This document shows positions 17,170-26,374 of a stretch of 64,000 nucleotides of DNA, piece by piece (within the stretch, counting starts at the first letter, position 1; every line of letters starts with the position of its first letter). The notes under the pieces were generated by a model. It worked only from the letters and a program-made list of their open reading frames with translations. It was not told where the DNA came from and made no database searches. The position numbers and the translations under genes were made by a program. Source of the stretch: Paenibacillus lutimineralis (GTDB taxonomy: Bacteria > Bacillota > Bacilli > Paenibacillales > Paenibacillaceae); contig NZ_CP034346.1 of NCBI RefSeq assembly GCF_003991425.1, positions 6,315,501 to 6,379,500 of the forward strand, read 5' to 3'.

Positions 17170-18579
17170 CTATTCATTCAGAACAGTCGTCACTCTATTC
17201 TGAATCAGCTTCGCTACTTCTTCGGGTGATTTCTGTCCAGTGAAGTAGGCTTTGGATTCTTCCAATAGAATCTCATCGATTTTGGAGGGTTTGAACTGAA
17301 TTGGATATTTCGCACCGGTAAGAAACTTCTCCAGATCGTCGATATCCTTTTGAGTAATTTCGAACTCTTTTCCTTTCATAGGCCCGACAGGTTGATCAGA
17401 CATCACTTTCCCCTTTTTCAATACATCTTGAGCGACCTTCTTATATGTAGCTTTATTTAATGAAAAACCGGTGCGGCGTTCTTGATCTTGCATCTCATCA
17501 GACAACATGAATTTTACGAAGTCCCAAGCTTCGTCTTTTACAGCAGACCTCTCGTTGATGCCAAGCGTTTTGTATGTTCTGAAAAATCCGCCTGCCTGCT
17601 GCCCGCTTGCATTTGGTTTGGGGTACAGCTTTGACTTGTAAGGTTCTTCCATAAATTCACTCATCCTTAAATCACGAATATAAGATTCGGGTGAGACAAT
17701 AACAGCATTTCTAAAAATTCCTCCTATAAAATCTTCTCTCATCATTTTCTCATCAAACATGAACTTTACTTCCTTGAGTAATTCAATAAAGGCAGCAGAG
17801 TCGAAATAAGCCTTCCCGCTCTCCAGATCTACGAACGTCGCATACTGACCATTAACCAGGTCTGTTATCATATATTCAGGCCCGCTATGACCTAATGCGA
17901 AATAATTGCTGCCTGCTTTCTTGACGATTTCCTTGGCTATATCGGTAAACTGTCCCCAATTCCAATTACTGTCATCGATCTTCACCCCGCTTTTCTCAAT
18001 TGCGGTTTCATTCCCCATAAGACCATAAACGAAAAATCCCATCGGCATCCCGTAAATTCCGCCGTTTACCTTGATCCCGTCCAGAACGTTACTGAAGTAT
18101 TGCTCTTTCATAAAACTAGGGTCCTTATCGATCATATCTCCTATATTGGCCAGCAACTTTTTTTTGACATAATCCCCTGATGGCAATTGATCCATCTGAA
18201 TCAGATCAGGCCCTTTACCGGATAACATGGCCACGTTTGTTGTTTTTTCAAACTTTTCCGAAGCAGCCTCGTCGTTTTCATTACTTGTTTCGATATATTG
18301 AAGATCAATTGTAATATTAGGATGCTTGGCTTCATATCTTTTCTTAGCTTCTACAAAGAAATCGTCAGAAAAATAAGTCGAAAATACAATTGTTTTCTTC
18401 TCCGAGCTGTTCTTCGTTCCAGACGTTTCTGTTGTACCTGTTCCGTTCTTCACCTGCTCGCTGTTTGCCTGCCCTTCGTTTGATGTCTGCGCTCCCCCCG
18501 CATTGCTGCCAGCAGGGGCGCTGCAAGCAGAAACCATAACCATGATAAACGTGAACAGGATTGACATAGCTTTTCTCAT
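17170..18579 (-). CDS. Extracellular solute-binding lipoprotein (family 1)
   Basis: Lipoprotein of 469 residues. The signal MRKAMSILFTFIMVMVSAC carries a lipobox ending in Cys, then a Ser/Gly/Asn-rich linker and an SBP_bac_1 fold (IVFSTYFSDDFFVEAKKRYE, GKGPDLIQMDQLPSGDYVKK, and GINERSAVKDEAWDFVKFML at the C-terminus). It would capture a sugar or oligosaccharide outside the membrane. The ATG at 18579 follows GGGGAGGAAG; an in-frame start at 18702 would spoil the signal peptide. No ABC permease lies beside it, so it is an orphan that may feed a distant transporter or a sensor. Confidence 0.88.
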   Translation of the reverse strand: MRKAMSILFTFIMVMVSACSAPAGSNAGGAQTSNEGQANSEQVKNGTGTTETSGTKNSSEKKTIVFSTYFSDDFFVEAKKRYEAKHPNITIDLQYIETSNENDEAASEKFEKTTNVAMLSGKGPDLIQMDQLPSGDYVKKKLLANIGDMIDKDPSFMKEQYFSNVLDGIKVNGGIYGMPMGFFVYGLMGNETAIEKSGVKIDDSNWNWGQFTDIAKEIVKKAGSNYFALGHSGPEYMITDLVNGQYATFVDLESGKAYFDSAAFIELLKEVKFMFDEKMMREDFIGGIFRNAVIVSPESYIRDLRMSEFMEEPYKSKLYPKPNASGQQAGGFFRTYKTLGINERSAVKDEAWDFVKFMLSDEMQDQERRTGFSLNKATYKKVAQDVLKKGKVMSDQPVGPMKGKEFEITQKDIDDLEKFLTGAKYPIQFKPSKIDEILLEESKAYFTGQKSPEEVAKLIQNRVTTVLNE

Positions 18580-18687
18580 TGTTTTTCTTCCTCCCCATAA
18601 TCTCTCTCCGCGATCATCCCGCAGCGTTGCTTCATCAGTATAGTGCGGAGATATATGAGGAGTTAGATAGACTTGTATTGAAGTTGT

Positions 18688-18724
18688 AAAAAAAAGAACC
18701 ATCAGGGGTGAATTATTCCTGATG
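18688..18724 (-). terminator. Terminator of the regulator-kinase-lipoprotein operon
   Basis: On the minus strand CATCAGG pairs with CCTGATG, followed by a run of eight T residues. It lies 75 bases beyond the lipoprotein stop at 18800. Confidence 0.75.
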
Positions 18725-18799
18725 ATCCTTTGTTCGAGCGGCTACAAAACCGCAGGTGTGATCTTGCAGCACTAGTTCGGTTAGACAGGTAGATCTTGC

Positions 18800-19555
18800 T
18801 TAGAGCCTAGAATAGTAACTGAGCAGCGCCATGACGTCCTTACTGAACCCGACAACTTCATTTCGTCTCAAATTGACATTGACAGCGTATTTTAACTTAT
18901 CGCCGTCCTTGCTCATGTAATACAATTCCACAACACTACCCCAGCGGATCACGCCCTCATTCAGCGACAGATCGGATAACGGATAGCTCCCTTTATCCTG
19001 AATAAACTTTGTTGCGAGAGCGATAGCCTTTTCTTTGTCTTCCTCACTAATGCTGGAAAAATTCCGTATCGTCCCTGCCCTGACAACTTTAATGACATCG
19101 CCGTCCCTCGCATTCAGCACGATATCATAGACTTCATCGGGGTCGGTCAATTTGGTCAGAGTCGTATAATACAAGCCGCCAGAATACGGAGAAAACTCAG
19201 TTTGATCGTTCAGCTTTAGCTCTGGAATCACTGCTGGTCTCGCTTTTGAAACGATGCCATATTCCGCCTCACTTAGCAGAACTTCAAACTTGTTCTGATC
19301 AATAACCACCAACTCGAATTGAAACTCGTCCATCGTCAAGTTCTCATCGAAGTACTCATTTACCGCATTTAGACTGAGTGTCTTCACTGCATCCTGGGAC
19401 AGAACGCCCTCATATTCCGCCTCATTGGTCTCGTTCACTCTAATTATTTGTTTTACCATGACTGTCTCTTTCGGTATCGTATCGAAAACACCTTGGCAAC
19501 CCGTCCCCAGAATCATGAACGACGCGAATATGATAATCAAAATAAGCTTGTTCAT
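18800..19555 (-). CDS. Putative lipoprotein cotranscribed with kinase
   Basis: Protein of 251 residues with an N-terminal signal (MNKLILIIIFASFMILGTGC) whose lipobox LGTGC predicts lipid anchoring. The mature part is acidic and mixed alpha/beta, with no family I recognise. Its start overlaps the kinase stop by 4 bases (ATGA), showing translational coupling. It is the last gene of the operon and probably modulates or is sensed by the kinase (inference). Confidence 0.75.
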   Translation of the reverse strand: MNKLILIIIFASFMILGTGCQGVFDTIPKETVMVKQIIRVNETNEAEYEGVLSQDAVKTLSLNAVNEYFDENLTMDEFQFELVVIDQNKFEVLLSEAEYGIVSKARPAVIPELKLNDQTEFSPYSGGLYYTTLTKLTDPDEVYDIVLNARDGDVIKVVRAGTIRNFSSISEEDKEKAIALATKFIQDKGSYPLSDLSLNEGVIRWGSVVELYYMSKDGDKLKYAVNVNLRRNEVVGFSKDVMALLSYYSRL

Positions 19556-20991
19556 TCCTTTATCCCGCCTCTCGGATGGGTAAGTGCGAATACGACTTCT
19601 ACCTTCGTGCCCTGGTCTTCATTGCTGGTTATCCGGATGACGGCATTGTGGACGCTCGCTACATTTTGACATATCGCAAGACCGAGACCTGCCCCTTTAC
19701 CGTTTCTTGTCCTGGACTTATCCACCATGTAAAAAGGTTCAAAAATTTTATCCTGATGTTCCTTAGCGATCCCAATGCCCTGATCCATCACTTCAAGCAT
19801 GCAATGCCCGCCGTGCCATGTGATACGCAGCGTAATGGTCTGCTGTTCATCCGAAGCTTTGAGCGCATTGTCCACCAGATTGAAGATCAGAACTTTGATC
19901 AAATCCTTCTCCAATATCAGCTCGCCCGGTTCGCACTCAGTGACGATAGTCACCTGCTTTTCTTTGGCCATCATGTCTAGCGCAGGCTTGATTTCAGCTA
20001 TAACCGCTCCCAAATCGTGCAGCTCCATCTCGAAGTTATCCCCTTGTAACATAATCAAGTTCATCAGCTTCAATGACAACAACTCTAATCGCTTGCCTTC
20101 TGAATAAATCACATTCAGACCGTCCAGAAACGTTTCCTCATCGTATTTGGTTGTCCTCATAAAATTCGCATAGGCGATAATTGAAGTCAGCGGTGTTTTT
20201 AATTCATGCGTAAAATTATTGATAAACCGCTGTTTTTCTTGATTGTTCTGCTCAAGTTCAGTGATTGTATCCTCTACAACAGCGGCCATATTGTTAAAAT
20301 TGTGGGCCAGCACGCCGATCTCGTCCTTTGATTTTAACTGGACTCGTTCAGAGAAATTCCCCTGTGCAATGACCTGAGCTGTTCGACCCAGCTGATCAAT
20401 CGATCTCGTCAGTCCTCGGCTTACAAAAAACATGATCAGCATATAGAGGAAACAGGCTGCCACATCCACTTGCACAAAGAACTGATATTGATCCACACGG
20501 TCCTGATATAAAGAGGTGACATCTACCATATAGGTAAATAGATAGCTTGTATGATTAATATCCACAATGTTCGAGGTGAACAGGATCGTTCGCCCATCGA
20601 TATCCCGCAAAATATAATTTATCTCCTCCGCGCCCAGCTTATCCAGTTCCTTACGCTGTGCCGGCATCTGGAAATCGATATTACTGAAGACCGCCCGATT
20701 CGCCTTGTCCCTGATATCCAAATAAACACGCTGCTCGTTATTTGTGCCAACAAATTCATTGGCGATTCTCGTTAATACTGTTTTCTCGTAATCAATAGAA
20801 TCATAGATTCGAAGAATCGGCACAATCGCGTTGACACTGGATTGAATACTCATATTCTGGCTTAACGCACTATTGATCTCCTGCTCAAGCATTCTATTGT
20901 GGCTGCGCTCGATAACCATAATAGAGGCTGCGTTAAAAATAATGACGAAGACCAGAATCGAGAAGACATAAATTTTTTGCCAAAATTTCAT
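19552..20991 (-). CDS. Sensor histidine kinase (HAMP, HisKA, HATPase)
   Basis: Membrane kinase of 479 residues. TM1 is at about 8-28, an extracellular sensor region runs to about 165, TM2 is at about 168-188, then HAMP, the dimerisation domain with the phospho-acceptor His in NFTHELKTPLTSI, and an HATPase with NLVDNALKAS, DQGIGIAKEH and GAGLGLAICQN. It starts four bases after the OmpR-type regulator and overlaps the lipoprotein gene. The ligand is unknown; the coupled lipoprotein suggests a cell-envelope signal. Confidence 0.92.
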   Translation of the reverse strand: MKFWQKIYVFSILVFVIIFNAASIMVIERSHNRMLEQEINSALSQNMSIQSSVNAIVPILRIYDSIDYEKTVLTRIANEFVGTNNEQRVYLDIRDKANRAVFSNIDFQMPAQRKELDKLGAEEINYILRDIDGRTILFTSNIVDINHTSYLFTYMVDVTSLYQDRVDQYQFFVQVDVAACFLYMLIMFFVSRGLTRSIDQLGRTAQVIAQGNFSERVQLKSKDEIGVLAHNFNNMAAVVEDTITELEQNNQEKQRFINNFTHELKTPLTSIIAYANFMRTTKYDEETFLDGLNVIYSEGKRLELLSLKLMNLIMLQGDNFEMELHDLGAVIAEIKPALDMMAKEKQVTIVTECEPGELILEKDLIKVLIFNLVDNALKASDEQQTITLRITWHGGHCMLEVMDQGIGIAKEHQDKIFEPFYMVDKSRTRNGKGAGLGLAICQNVASVHNAVIRITSNEDQGTKVEVVFALTHPRGGIKE

Positions 20992-20995
20992 CCCC

Positions 20996-21652
20996 TCAAT
21001 CCTCCAGCCGATAGCCGAGTTTATAAATGGTCTTGATGTGATCCTGCAGCTCTAGTTTTTTGCGCAGTGATTTAATATGCATATCGACCGTTCTCGTTTC
21101 GCCGTAATAGTCGCCACCCCATACTTTATCGATGAACTGCTCCCTTGATAAGGCGATGTTCTTGTTTTTTATCAAAACGACAAGCAAATCATATTCCTTT
21201 GGCGTTAGCTCGATAACTTCTCCTTGCTTAGTTACTTCCCGTTTGTCCAGATCAACGAGAAGGGTTTGGAATCCCATCACCCGTTCTTCATTGCCATATC
21301 TTCGCAATACCGTTTCTATACGAGCCAGCAGCTCAATCGCTTCGAAAGGCTTGACCATATAATCGTCGGCCCCCAATCTCAGCCCGTCCACTTTATCATA
21401 AACCGAGTTTTTTGCCGTCAAAAAAATAACTGGAATACGGTAGGGCCTAATTCGTTCCATCAGCGCAAAACCGTCCAGTTTCGGAATCATGACATCCAGC
21501 AAAATAAGGTCGAACTTCTCCCGCTTTAGCAGCTCCAGCGCCGCCAAGCCGTCATAGACCTCAGTCGTCTCGTAGCTTACGATGTTGAGATTCATTTTGA
21601 TGATTTTGGAAATATGAATATCATCTTCAACTATCAAAATCTTTTTGTTCAT
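20996..21652 (-). CDS. OmpR-family response regulator
   Basis: Regulator of 218 residues. The receiver has VEDD, phospho-acceptor Asp in LILLDVMIPKLDG, Thr in FLTAK and Lys in VKPFEAIELLAR. The C-terminal winged helix ends VDMHIKSLRKKLE and YKLGYRLED. AGGGG sits just before the ATG. First gene of a regulator-kinase-lipoprotein operon. Confidence 0.93.
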   Translation of the reverse strand: MNKKILIVEDDIHISKIIKMNLNIVSYETTEVYDGLAALELLKREKFDLILLDVMIPKLDGFALMERIRPYRIPVIFLTAKNSVYDKVDGLRLGADDYMVKPFEAIELLARIETVLRRYGNEERVMGFQTLLVDLDKREVTKQGEVIELTPKEYDLLVVLIKNKNIALSREQFIDKVWGGDYYGETRTVDMHIKSLRKKLELQDHIKTIYKLGYRLED

Positions 21653-21789
21653 CCCCTGAATCTCCTAACACGAATGATGGATATAAATGTCTTAAAGGTT
21701 AGATACTCCATCTATAATAGCACCTTGTGGGAAATAATCTATCCGCTTAACTTCTCAAGTAAAGGGGACTGTGCTGAATCCTGCACAAA

Positions 21790-21840
21790 ATTTCGCCCTA
21801 CTTATGATAAGGTTCCCCGCGCTGTCTGAAACGGCAAGTT
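21790..21840 (+). repeat. Dispersed palindromic repeat, copy 2
   Basis: TTTCGCCCTACTTATGATAA, then GGTTCCCCGCGCTGTCTGAA and ACGGCAAG. It lies immediately beyond the terminator of the minus-strand LRR-amine oxidase gene. It is nearly identical to the copy at 26375, with which the flanking terminator is shared. Confidence 0.75.
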
Positions 21841-21848
21841 TTTAAGAA

Positions 21849-21881
21849 AGGACGCAACCCATGTGTCCTTGGATGCGTCCT
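21849..21881 (-). terminator. Terminator of the LRR-amine oxidase gene
   Basis: AGGACGCA pairs with TGCGTCCT (8 bp); the minus strand then reads TTCTTAAAAA into the palindromic repeat. It is 20 bases past the stop at 21902. Confidence 0.7.
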
Positions 21882-21901
21882 CATATTGATATTAAATTCC
21901 G

Positions 21902-23404
21902 TTATGCGGTCCTATTCTCGAATATGATGACCATTTTTTTGCTGCCTAAATATTCAACAGAAGTATTAAGCTGCTCCGACACAAAGCGTACAGGAACGAA
22001 AGTGCTGTTATTTTTCAGTAGCAAAGGAGCGTCGAACATCACGGTTTGCTGGTTTACCTTAACCTGCTTATTCCCCACATGCCAACGAATCGTTGTACCG
22101 TCTTTTTGAATCGTAACCTCTTTCGTATTCTGGTTCCAATTTACATTTGCCCCAAGTTTCTCGGAAACGAAACGAATAGGCACGTAGGTACGGCCTGTCT
22201 GAATGAATGGCGCTGCTGTTATATTGTAGATACTGTCGCCCAAATAGGCTGTCTTGCTGCCGATAACCAAGCGTTGAGTCTTACGCTGAGACATAACACC
22301 ATAAGGATCTGCATTCAATTTTTTAAATATTTTATAGGTTGGGGTTCCTTGGCTTAAGTCCAAGTAGTTAGCGTTCAACTGCAGTCCGTATCGTTCCGCC
22401 CCCGTATCCCAATGAAAATCAAAGCTATTATTTTGAATCGGCTCCAAATCCCACACTCGGTTGTTGTTCAAATTTAGGATTCTTAGGGCTTTCAAATTTC
22501 TTAACGGTTCCAAATTCCACACTCGGTTGTTATCCAAGTATAGGGTATCCAGCTTGCTCAAATGGTTTAACGGTTCTAAATCTTTAATCTTGTTGGAGGA
22601 TAGATCCAATGTAGACAATTTAGTTAATTTCGCTATAGGGTCAAGACTCTCGATGTTATTGTTATTAGCAGAGAGACCTTCGAGATTATTAAATCCTTCG
22701 AGCATCTTAAGATCAGTAACCCGGTCGCCATCAATCCCCAGATACGTCAGACTTTTGGAAAGCATCCGTAGCGGCGAGAAATCCTTAATCTTATTGTTAG
22801 ATACATTGAGATATGTCAGCTTTTTTATGTTGCCGAGAGGAGCTATGTCTTCTATCGCATTGTCGACCATTTTCAAATACGTTAATTCTGCGGCACTAGA
22901 GAGAGCTTGAACATTCGAAATTTGATTGTGGTCGGCTTCCAACTCAATTAGACGAGGCAATTGTTTCACTACATCCAAGGATGAGACCTGATTCCAACTT
23001 ATTTCTAGATATTTCAGCTCCTTCAGAGTAGACAATTCCTCAATCGATGAAATTTTATTTGCTTTGAGGCTGAGAGTATGGATCTTTGAGAGTTTCTTTA
23101 GCGGTGTAAGATCAGTAATCTCATTAATGTCTAAATCGAGATCCGTGATATTGACGGCATACTCCAATCCCTGCAGATCTTTAATTCCTTTACCTGATAA
23201 AGATACAACAGTGAGAGATTCTAAATCCTCCTTGGTAAGTGGTTCATCTTCTTTTTTAACTATCCATGAACGAATCGCTTTTTCGAGATTTCCATCCTTA
23301 ATAATCGGTTCTTGGCTAGACGCTTCCATCGAAGCTTGTCCTGGAAGGACCAAACTTAGGACAAAAATAAAAGTAAATAATCGTACAGTAATACGTTTCT
23401 TCAT
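21902..23404 (-). CDS. Secreted LRR protein with copper-amine-oxidase-N domain
   Basis: Exported protein of 500 residues. A signal peptide (MKKRITVRLFTFIFVLSLVL) is followed by about twelve 22-residue SDS22/internalin-type leucine-rich repeats (residues about 60-330, for example LTYLNVSNNKIKDFSPL) and a C-terminal Cu_amine_oxidN1 stalk domain in two halves (TYVPIRFVSEKLGANVNW and TFVPVRFVSEQLNTSVEYLG). This stalk domain is common on Paenibacillus surface proteins. The ATG at 23404 has GGGAG 11 bases upstream. The LRRs suggest adhesion or ligand binding at the cell surface. A deleted copy of its 3' end lies at 26434-26596. Confidence 0.88.
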   Translation of the reverse strand: MKKRITVRLFTFIFVLSLVLPGQASMEASSQEPIIKDGNLEKAIRSWIVKKEDEPLTKEDLESLTVVSLSGKGIKDLQGLEYAVNITDLDLDINEITDLTPLKKLSKIHTLSLKANKISSIEELSTLKELKYLEISWNQVSSLDVVKQLPRLIELEADHNQISNVQALSSAAELTYLKMVDNAIEDIAPLGNIKKLTYLNVSNNKIKDFSPLRMLSKSLTYLGIDGDRVTDLKMLEGFNNLEGLSANNNNIESLDPIAKLTKLSTLDLSSNKIKDLEPLNHLSKLDTLYLDNNRVWNLEPLRNLKALRILNLNNNRVWDLEPIQNNSFDFHWDTGAERYGLQLNANYLDLSQGTPTYKIFKKLNADPYGVMSQRKTQRLVIGSKTAYLGDSIYNITAAPFIQTGRTYVPIRFVSEKLGANVNWNQNTKEVTIQKDGTTIRWHVGNKQVKVNQQTVMFDAPLLLKNNSTFVPVRFVSEQLNTSVEYLGSKKMVIIFENRTA

Positions 23405-23643
23405 GATAACCATTCTCCCTGATGACTGTATTATGTTTATATAAACTCTAGCCTTTTGATAAGAACAGACATAATGTATGTCCGTTCCGCTATCGACAGA
23501 TTAGTATAACACTTAAAGTTCAGTAAACGGGTAGGAAAATGTTGGATACCGTGAAGGTAGCTTATATATCGAAGCAGAGAACATCCGCGCCCTCAACGCG
23601 CTTTTATCAGGCTGCTGTTCGCCCTCGCTCCATAAAAACTTGC

Positions 23644-24456
23644 TCACTTCTTCTCAATAAACTTTCCCTGTTGAAGATTAAAAATCTTCATCGTGGTCTT
23701 TGAGTCTCCCTCTTGCTTGTTGTCCTCTAAGGATGCGTCCATTTCAGTCTGCCAATAGATAAGTTCCCCATTATCATCATTGAACTGGTAGCTACCCATG
23801 GCAACATGATATTTACCTTGAAATACAGAGCGGTCTTTAAGAGTACCTTTCCAAGCTTCTGTCCATACTCCAGAATCGTTCATATACATTAGATGAGATT
23901 CCCTAACATCGCTATCTGTTCCGCCTGTGCGCGTGACTATATTAAATAAAGGATTCATTCCATCAGCACGAAAATTCTCAATGTTCCAAGACTCGACATG
24001 CCACGGTTGCTCAAAGATTAATTTATATGAACCGTTGGACTGTTTGTCAAAGATAAAGAAATCACCAAGATGTACCCCTCCATCAATTCGCACAAGTACT
24101 TCTGGTTCGGCATCCCCATCTACATTCATTTCTTCAAAGGATAAATCATCAAAATAATAGTCCCTCTTTTCATTGCCTTGCTTTCGTATCCAATCTTCAA
24201 CCATATTCTTTGTAATTCCTGTTTGAATGTTTGCCAAATGAGTCTCCTTATCCCATGTTACGTGACCACCCATTGCTTCCGCCAAATCTCGTACTGGGGC
24301 AATAACCTTTCCACTTTCAATTGTAGTTTCTTCAGTACTCAACGCCTTACCATTAACGAACAGACCAACCGAATTGCTAGCCATAGCAGTTCCGACAAAG
24401 ATTGTACACGCTCCCAAAATTGGAAGTAACACTCGCAAACCTCTTTTTACTTTCAT
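23644..24456 (-). CDS. Secreted copper-amine-oxidase-N (stalk) domain protein
   Basis: Exported protein of 270 residues. The signal peptide ends near TAMASNSVGL, and the mature start (VGLFVNGKALSTEETTIESG to VRDLAEAMGGHVTWDKE) is one half of a Cu_amine_oxidN1 domain. The rest (from about residue 90) contains MNVDGDAEPEVLVRIDGG, an acidic Asp-rich loop as in calcium-binding FG-GAP/VCBS-like repeats, and a beta-rich tail. GAAGGAGAAGAGGG lies before the ATG. A cell-surface role is likely; the ligand is unknown. Confidence 0.8.
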   Translation of the reverse strand: MKVKRGLRVLLPILGACTIFVGTAMASNSVGLFVNGKALSTEETTIESGKVIAPVRDLAEAMGGHVTWDKETHLANIQTGITKNMVEDWIRKQGNEKRDYYFDDLSFEEMNVDGDAEPEVLVRIDGGVHLGDFFIFDKQSNGSYKLIFEQPWHVESWNIENFRADGMNPLFNIVTRTGGTDSDVRESHLMYMNDSGVWTEAWKGTLKDRSVFQGKYHVAMGSYQFNDDNGELIYWQTEMDASLEDNKQEGDSKTTMKIFNLQQGKFIEKK

Positions 24457-24499
24457 TGCCCTCTTCTCCTTCTTGAATGATTATATTATTCAGACGCCC

Positions 24500-24529
24500 T
24501 ACGTTAATCTAAAGTTTCTTTAATTACAT
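24500..24529. repeat. Shared 30-base sequence, copy 2
   Basis: TACGTTAATCTAAAGTTTCT and the following TTAATTACAT match 14741-14772 with few differences. Here it lies upstream of the stalk-domain gene rather than at a gene end. Nothing else was recognised in 24530-24700. Confidence 0.4.
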
Positions 24530-24714
24530 ATATGTGAAGAATTTTGCTTGGGATGGAATGGCTACATTGTCATTCTCGCAAACATAAAAGATACTGGATT
24601 CCAATGAGAGAATAGATAGCTATTTGGGCCTGATTAAGCCTCTTCCAATAGACTTCGCAAATAGCGAGAACGAAGAAGCAAGAAGTACATGAACCACGCT
24701 ACTAAAACAAAAAT

Positions 24715-24749
24715 CGCCGTTCGATTCCAGGCAGGTATCGTGAACGGCG
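24715..24749. terminator. Bidirectional terminator after SRPBCC genes
   Basis: CGCCGTTC pairs with GAACGGCG (8 bp, extended by one pair) around a 19-base loop. The minus strand continues with a T-rich run, fitting termination of the MerR-SRPBCC operon; the plus side also reads AAATTTT. Confidence 0.75.
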
Positions 24750-24813
24750 AAATTTTAGAGTCATCACATAAGTATCAGTCTTTTCGGGTAAATACAGATA
24801 TTTCTTGGCAAAG

Positions 24814-25254
24814 CTAGTCGGCCAATTCAGTCAGCACCTTGCCAAGTCGGTCAAGCAGCTGTTCATTAGCTTCTATGCAGATGGACTTAGCTTGTTCAAA
24901 CTCCTCTTTTTTCTTGAAAAGTTGACGGAAGGTGACCCTGGTGCGGCCATCGAAGCCCTCAAAGGTAGCCGTTACCCGAAATTCATGAACGTTTAGATGA
25001 TCAATCACGACCCGCTCCGTCGGCACGAGCTCAACAAAGACATTATGGTTAGGATAATCCACTCCATCCGGTCCGTGCATGGTGAACTTCCACGTACCTC
25101 CCGGCCTCATATCGCACTCATGGAACGTATTCCTGAAGCCTTGCGGTCCCCACCACTTTGCTAACAAATCAGGGGTCGTCCATGCTCGAAACACAAGCTC
25201 CCGCGGGACATCGTACTCGCGCGAAACAATAAGTTCATTTTCACCTATCGTCAT
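24814..25254 (-). CDS. SRPBCC/AHSA1-domain protein (second copy)
   Basis: Cytosolic protein of 146 residues with the AHSA1/START-like pattern: SREYDVPRELVFRAWTTPDL, LAKWWGPQGFRNTF, GGTWKFTMHGPDGVDYPNH and TRVTFRQLF. This fold has a hydrophobic ligand cavity. The start overlaps the preceding SRPBCC gene by 4 bases (ATGA), so the two are coupled. As part of a MerR operon they may bind or detoxify the inducer (inference). Confidence 0.85.
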   Translation of the reverse strand: MTIGENELIVSREYDVPRELVFRAWTTPDLLAKWWGPQGFRNTFHECDMRPGGTWKFTMHGPDGVDYPNHNVFVELVPTERVVIDHLNVHEFRVTATFEGFDGRTRVTFRQLFKKKEEFEQAKSICIEANEQLLDRLGKVLTELAD

Positions 25255-25700
25255 GCTCCTACCTCCCCTTCTACTACCTTGCCTAGTGTGTCCAACATGA
25301 TGTTTGTACCGTGTTCTCGCATTTCTGGTGTATCATGTCCGTCAAAGAATGCACCCTGCTCTGTAAAAATCAACTTCGTACCGTCCTCTACCTTGATAAG
25401 CTCGACCGTTGTGATCGAGACGGAGATGCGTACGCCGCCCGAATCCAGTGTGTACGTATAGACAATACGCTGCTCTGGAATGAGCTCCTGATAGATGGCA
25501 TCGAAGGTAAAGATTGGCCCTTCCGGCGGCCCGCCGCTGCTGTACTCGCGTCCGCCAACCTGGAAATCGAAGATCTCTGGCTTCGAGAACCACTTGGCTT
25601 TAGCCATCGGGTCGGCCCATGCGTGATACACTCGCTCCGGTGGAGCGGCATAAATCCGTTCTACGACGAAGGTTCCATGCTTGACGAATCGTTCGTTCAT
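25251..25700 (-). CDS. SRPBCC/AHSA1-domain protein (first copy)
   Basis: Protein of 149 residues of the same family: VERIYAAPPERVYHAWADPM, AKAKWFSKPEIFDF, the GGREYSSGGPPEGPIFTFDA strand and a C-terminal helix. It is clearly paralogous to the next gene. Its ATG overlaps the merR stop by one base (TAATG), with AAGGAGG 10 bases upstream. Middle gene of a three-gene MerR operon. Confidence 0.85.
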   Translation of the reverse strand: MNERFVKHGTFVVERIYAAPPERVYHAWADPMAKAKWFSKPEIFDFQVGGREYSSGGPPEGPIFTFDAIYQELIPEQRIVYTYTLDSGGVRISVSITTVELIKVEDGTKLIFTEQGAFFDGHDTPEMREHGTNIMLDTLGKVVEGEVGA

Positions 25701-26206
25701 TAATTTTTTTCCTCCTTATGTTTCGGAATTCCGTTCTCTTCGGAAAGAAAGTCTCCCAACAGGTCCAAATGTCGCTCCCAACTCGTTTGCCGCTCAATAA
25801 CCGGTTTTTCAAATCTCATCTTCATCGCCTGCAGAAGGCTCGTGAAATCTTCAACGGTTAATTCCGCCTTGCCCTGCATAAGTTTGGATACATATCTTAG
25901 CTGCTCCAATAGTTTCTGCTGCCGTTTAATCTGTTCTATGATTTGGTCTATCTGCAGTCCTACGATCTCAAGTGGACTGATCTTCCCACCATTTAGGGCC
26001 GATTTAATCTCCTCGAGAGATAATCCCAGCTCCTTAAGTGATAATATCTGGTGCAAACGTGACAAGTCCAATTCATTGTACAGCCTGTGGCCGGATTCCG
26101 TTTGTCCCGACGGAGAGAACAATCCGATTTGATCATAAAACCGCAAGGTTCGTACGGTAAGCCCCGTCAGCTTGGCCAGATCTCCAACCTTCCAATGTCT
26201 CTTCAT
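25700..26206 (-). CDS. MerR-family transcriptional regulator
   Basis: Regulator of 168 residues. The MerR helix-turn-helix and wing (KVGDLAKLTGLTVRTLRFYD and SESGHRLYNELDLSRLHQIL, ending LKELGLSLEEI) precede a coiled coil and a divergent effector region, without the Cys residues of metal sensors. GGAGATGG precedes the ATG. Upstream lies a classical 19-bp-spacer MerR promoter (26251-26281), so the protein should autoactivate its operon on binding a small organic ligand. Confidence 0.9.
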   Translation of the reverse strand: MKRHWKVGDLAKLTGLTVRTLRFYDQIGLFSPSGQTESGHRLYNELDLSRLHQILSLKELGLSLEEIKSALNGGKISPLEIVGLQIDQIIEQIKRQQKLLEQLRYVSKLMQGKAELTVEDFTSLLQAMKMRFEKPVIERQTSWERHLDLLGDFLSEENGIPKHKEEKN

Positions 26207-26250
26207 GAACCATCTCCACTCTTTGGCGCTAGCTATGTACCGGTAGATTT

Positions 26251-26281
26251 ATTGTAGAACATTACGTTACGTAAGGTGCAA
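26251..26281 (-). promoter_or_regulatory. MerR-type promoter with 19-bp spacer and palindrome
   Basis: On the minus strand: -35 TTGCAC (26276-26281), a 19-base spacer, -10 TACAAT (26251-26256). The spacer carries the palindrome TTACGTAACGTAA (26262-26274). An overlong spacer with a central dyad is the hallmark of promoters that MerR proteins untwist. Confidence 0.8.
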
Positions 26282-26374
26282 GTGAATTTTTGACACTCTG
26301 CCAAATTTGGCATGGCTCTAACATATTATCTCACATACCCTACAATGTTACCGAACGTTCCTTACAACTTGAAT

